Part shown: positions 63,646-64,000 of the stretch, in pieces
Layout of the letters: each line of letters starts with the position of its first letter
How positions within the stretch are numbered: the first letter of the stretch is position 1
NCBI RefSeq assembly: GCF_030817215.1
Contig: NZ_JAUSZA010000001.1
Location: forward strand, 2,020,501 to 2,084,500
DNA from: Paenibacillus sp. V4I3
GTDB lineage: Bacteria; Bacillota; Bacilli; Paenibacillales; NBRC-103111
Reading direction: 5' to 3'
Length of the DNA: 64,000 nt
Position numbers and translations under genes: made by a program
The notes under the pieces: generated by a model
What the model saw: the letters and a program-made list of their open reading frames with translations, nothing else
Database searches by the model: none
Told to the model about the DNA's origin: nothing

Positions 63646-64000
63646 ATGGAGCAAACAGCGATAGAAGCTGATCTGGTTTCTGTTATTGTACCTATCTATA
63701 ATGGACAGAAATTTATTGAAACAACGGTGCGCAGTATTCTCGCGCAAGATTATAAGCCAGTTGAAATTATTATCATTAACGATGGATCTACAGATAGTTC
63801 GTCGGAAATTGTAAAGAGCATCTCCAGTGAATTGACGGTTTTGGAACAAACCAACCTCGGAGTAGCCTATGCAAGAAACAAGGGTCTAGCTTTAGCAAAA
63901 GGGAAATACGTCTTGTTTCTTGATCAAGATGATGTCATAGAACCAACCTTCTTGTCCCGGACAGTTAACGTCATTCAGCAATCGAATTGTATCGGCGTTG
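63646..64000 (+). CDS. GT2 glycosyltransferase (3' end beyond window)
   Basis: An open frame from ATG 63646, with a strong AAGGAAGGAG site, running off the right edge; 118 residues are visible. VSVIVPIYNGQKFIETTVRS, IIIINDGSTDSSSEIVKSI and YARNKGLALAKGKYVLFLDQ, then DDV, are the GT-A nucleotide-binding and metal motifs. It is a likely paralogue of 59151-60050. Confidence 0.92.
   Translation, partial: MEQTAIEADLVSVIVPIYNGQKFIETTVRSILAQDYKPVEIIIINDGSTDSSSEIVKSISSELTVLEQTNLGVAYARNKGLALAKGKYVLFLDQDDVIEPTFLSRTVNVIQQSNCIGV

Overview
The window looks like a chromosomal segment of a spore-forming Bacillota, most likely Paenibacillus or a close relative. The evidence is a stretch of Bacillus-type synteny (ydcC-like, alr, ndoAI, ndoA, tex, cmpA, SprT-like gene, tRNAs), sporulation genes and sigma-K-like promoters, T-rich intrinsic terminators and strong AGGAGG-type ribosome binding sites. 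GC content varies: roughly 1-5400 is markedly AT-rich, while tex and most of the remainder are richer in GC.

Layout. 1-6610: the end of an AT-rich surface-polysaccharide locus, with a UDP-sugar 2-epimerase, a MurJ/Wzx-type flippase, a frameshifted glycosyltransferase, a Wzy polymerase with an apparent ATT start, and a decayed initiating sugar-phosphate transferase. 6693-8886: a small membrane protein, an orphan rfbC and a YdcC-like lipoprotein. 9008-11458: an inserted block with a nucleotidyltransferase-fold protein, its partner and a SEC-C protein. 11541-18859: alr, the NdoAI/NdoA (MazEF-type) module, tex, a repeat-rich noncoding stretch, a repeat protein with a winged-helix-like end, cmpA, a hypothetical gene and an SprT-like gene. 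18879-22259: tRNA-Asn, tRNA-Ser, a chemoreceptor, CorA, tRNA-Glu and tRNA-Leu. 22436-30296: a PfkB kinase diverging from a one-carbon/purine cluster (methylene-THF reductase, PurA, spermidine-synthase-like protein, MetH). 30425-31483: a c-di-AMP riboswitch (ydaO/yuaA type) leading into a kdp locus that has lost everything between the start of kdpF and the end of kdpE. 31545-38312: two paralogous collagen-like genes, each with a sigma-K-like promoter, flanking an HD-GYP protein, a LuxR-type regulator and a GH26/pectate-lyase-fold protein.

38648 to the window end is a large exopolysaccharide (EPS) locus: an LCP ligase, an integrase-like protein, an Xre-family regulator, a membrane-anchored glycosidase, three Wzz-type proteins, two BY-kinases, two Wzy-like polymerases, a Wzx flippase, many glycosyltransferases, an initiating sugar transferase preceded by an EAR-like structured RNA, and dTDP-sugar genes (rfbA, rfbC, rfbB, a sugar aminotransferase).

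The most interesting signal is a dispersed palindrome, GATAC-N5-GTATC. It occurs about nine times between 38648 and 54460, almost always just upstream of an EPS-region gene, and three times it sits exactly between a TTGACA -35 box and a -10 box. It matches the operator I recall for the Bacillus subtilis prophage PBSX repressor Xre. An Xre-like protein with a very similar recognition helix is encoded in the middle of the set (40550-40921, minus). I infer an undescribed regulon in which a phage-type repressor controls exopolysaccharide synthesis.
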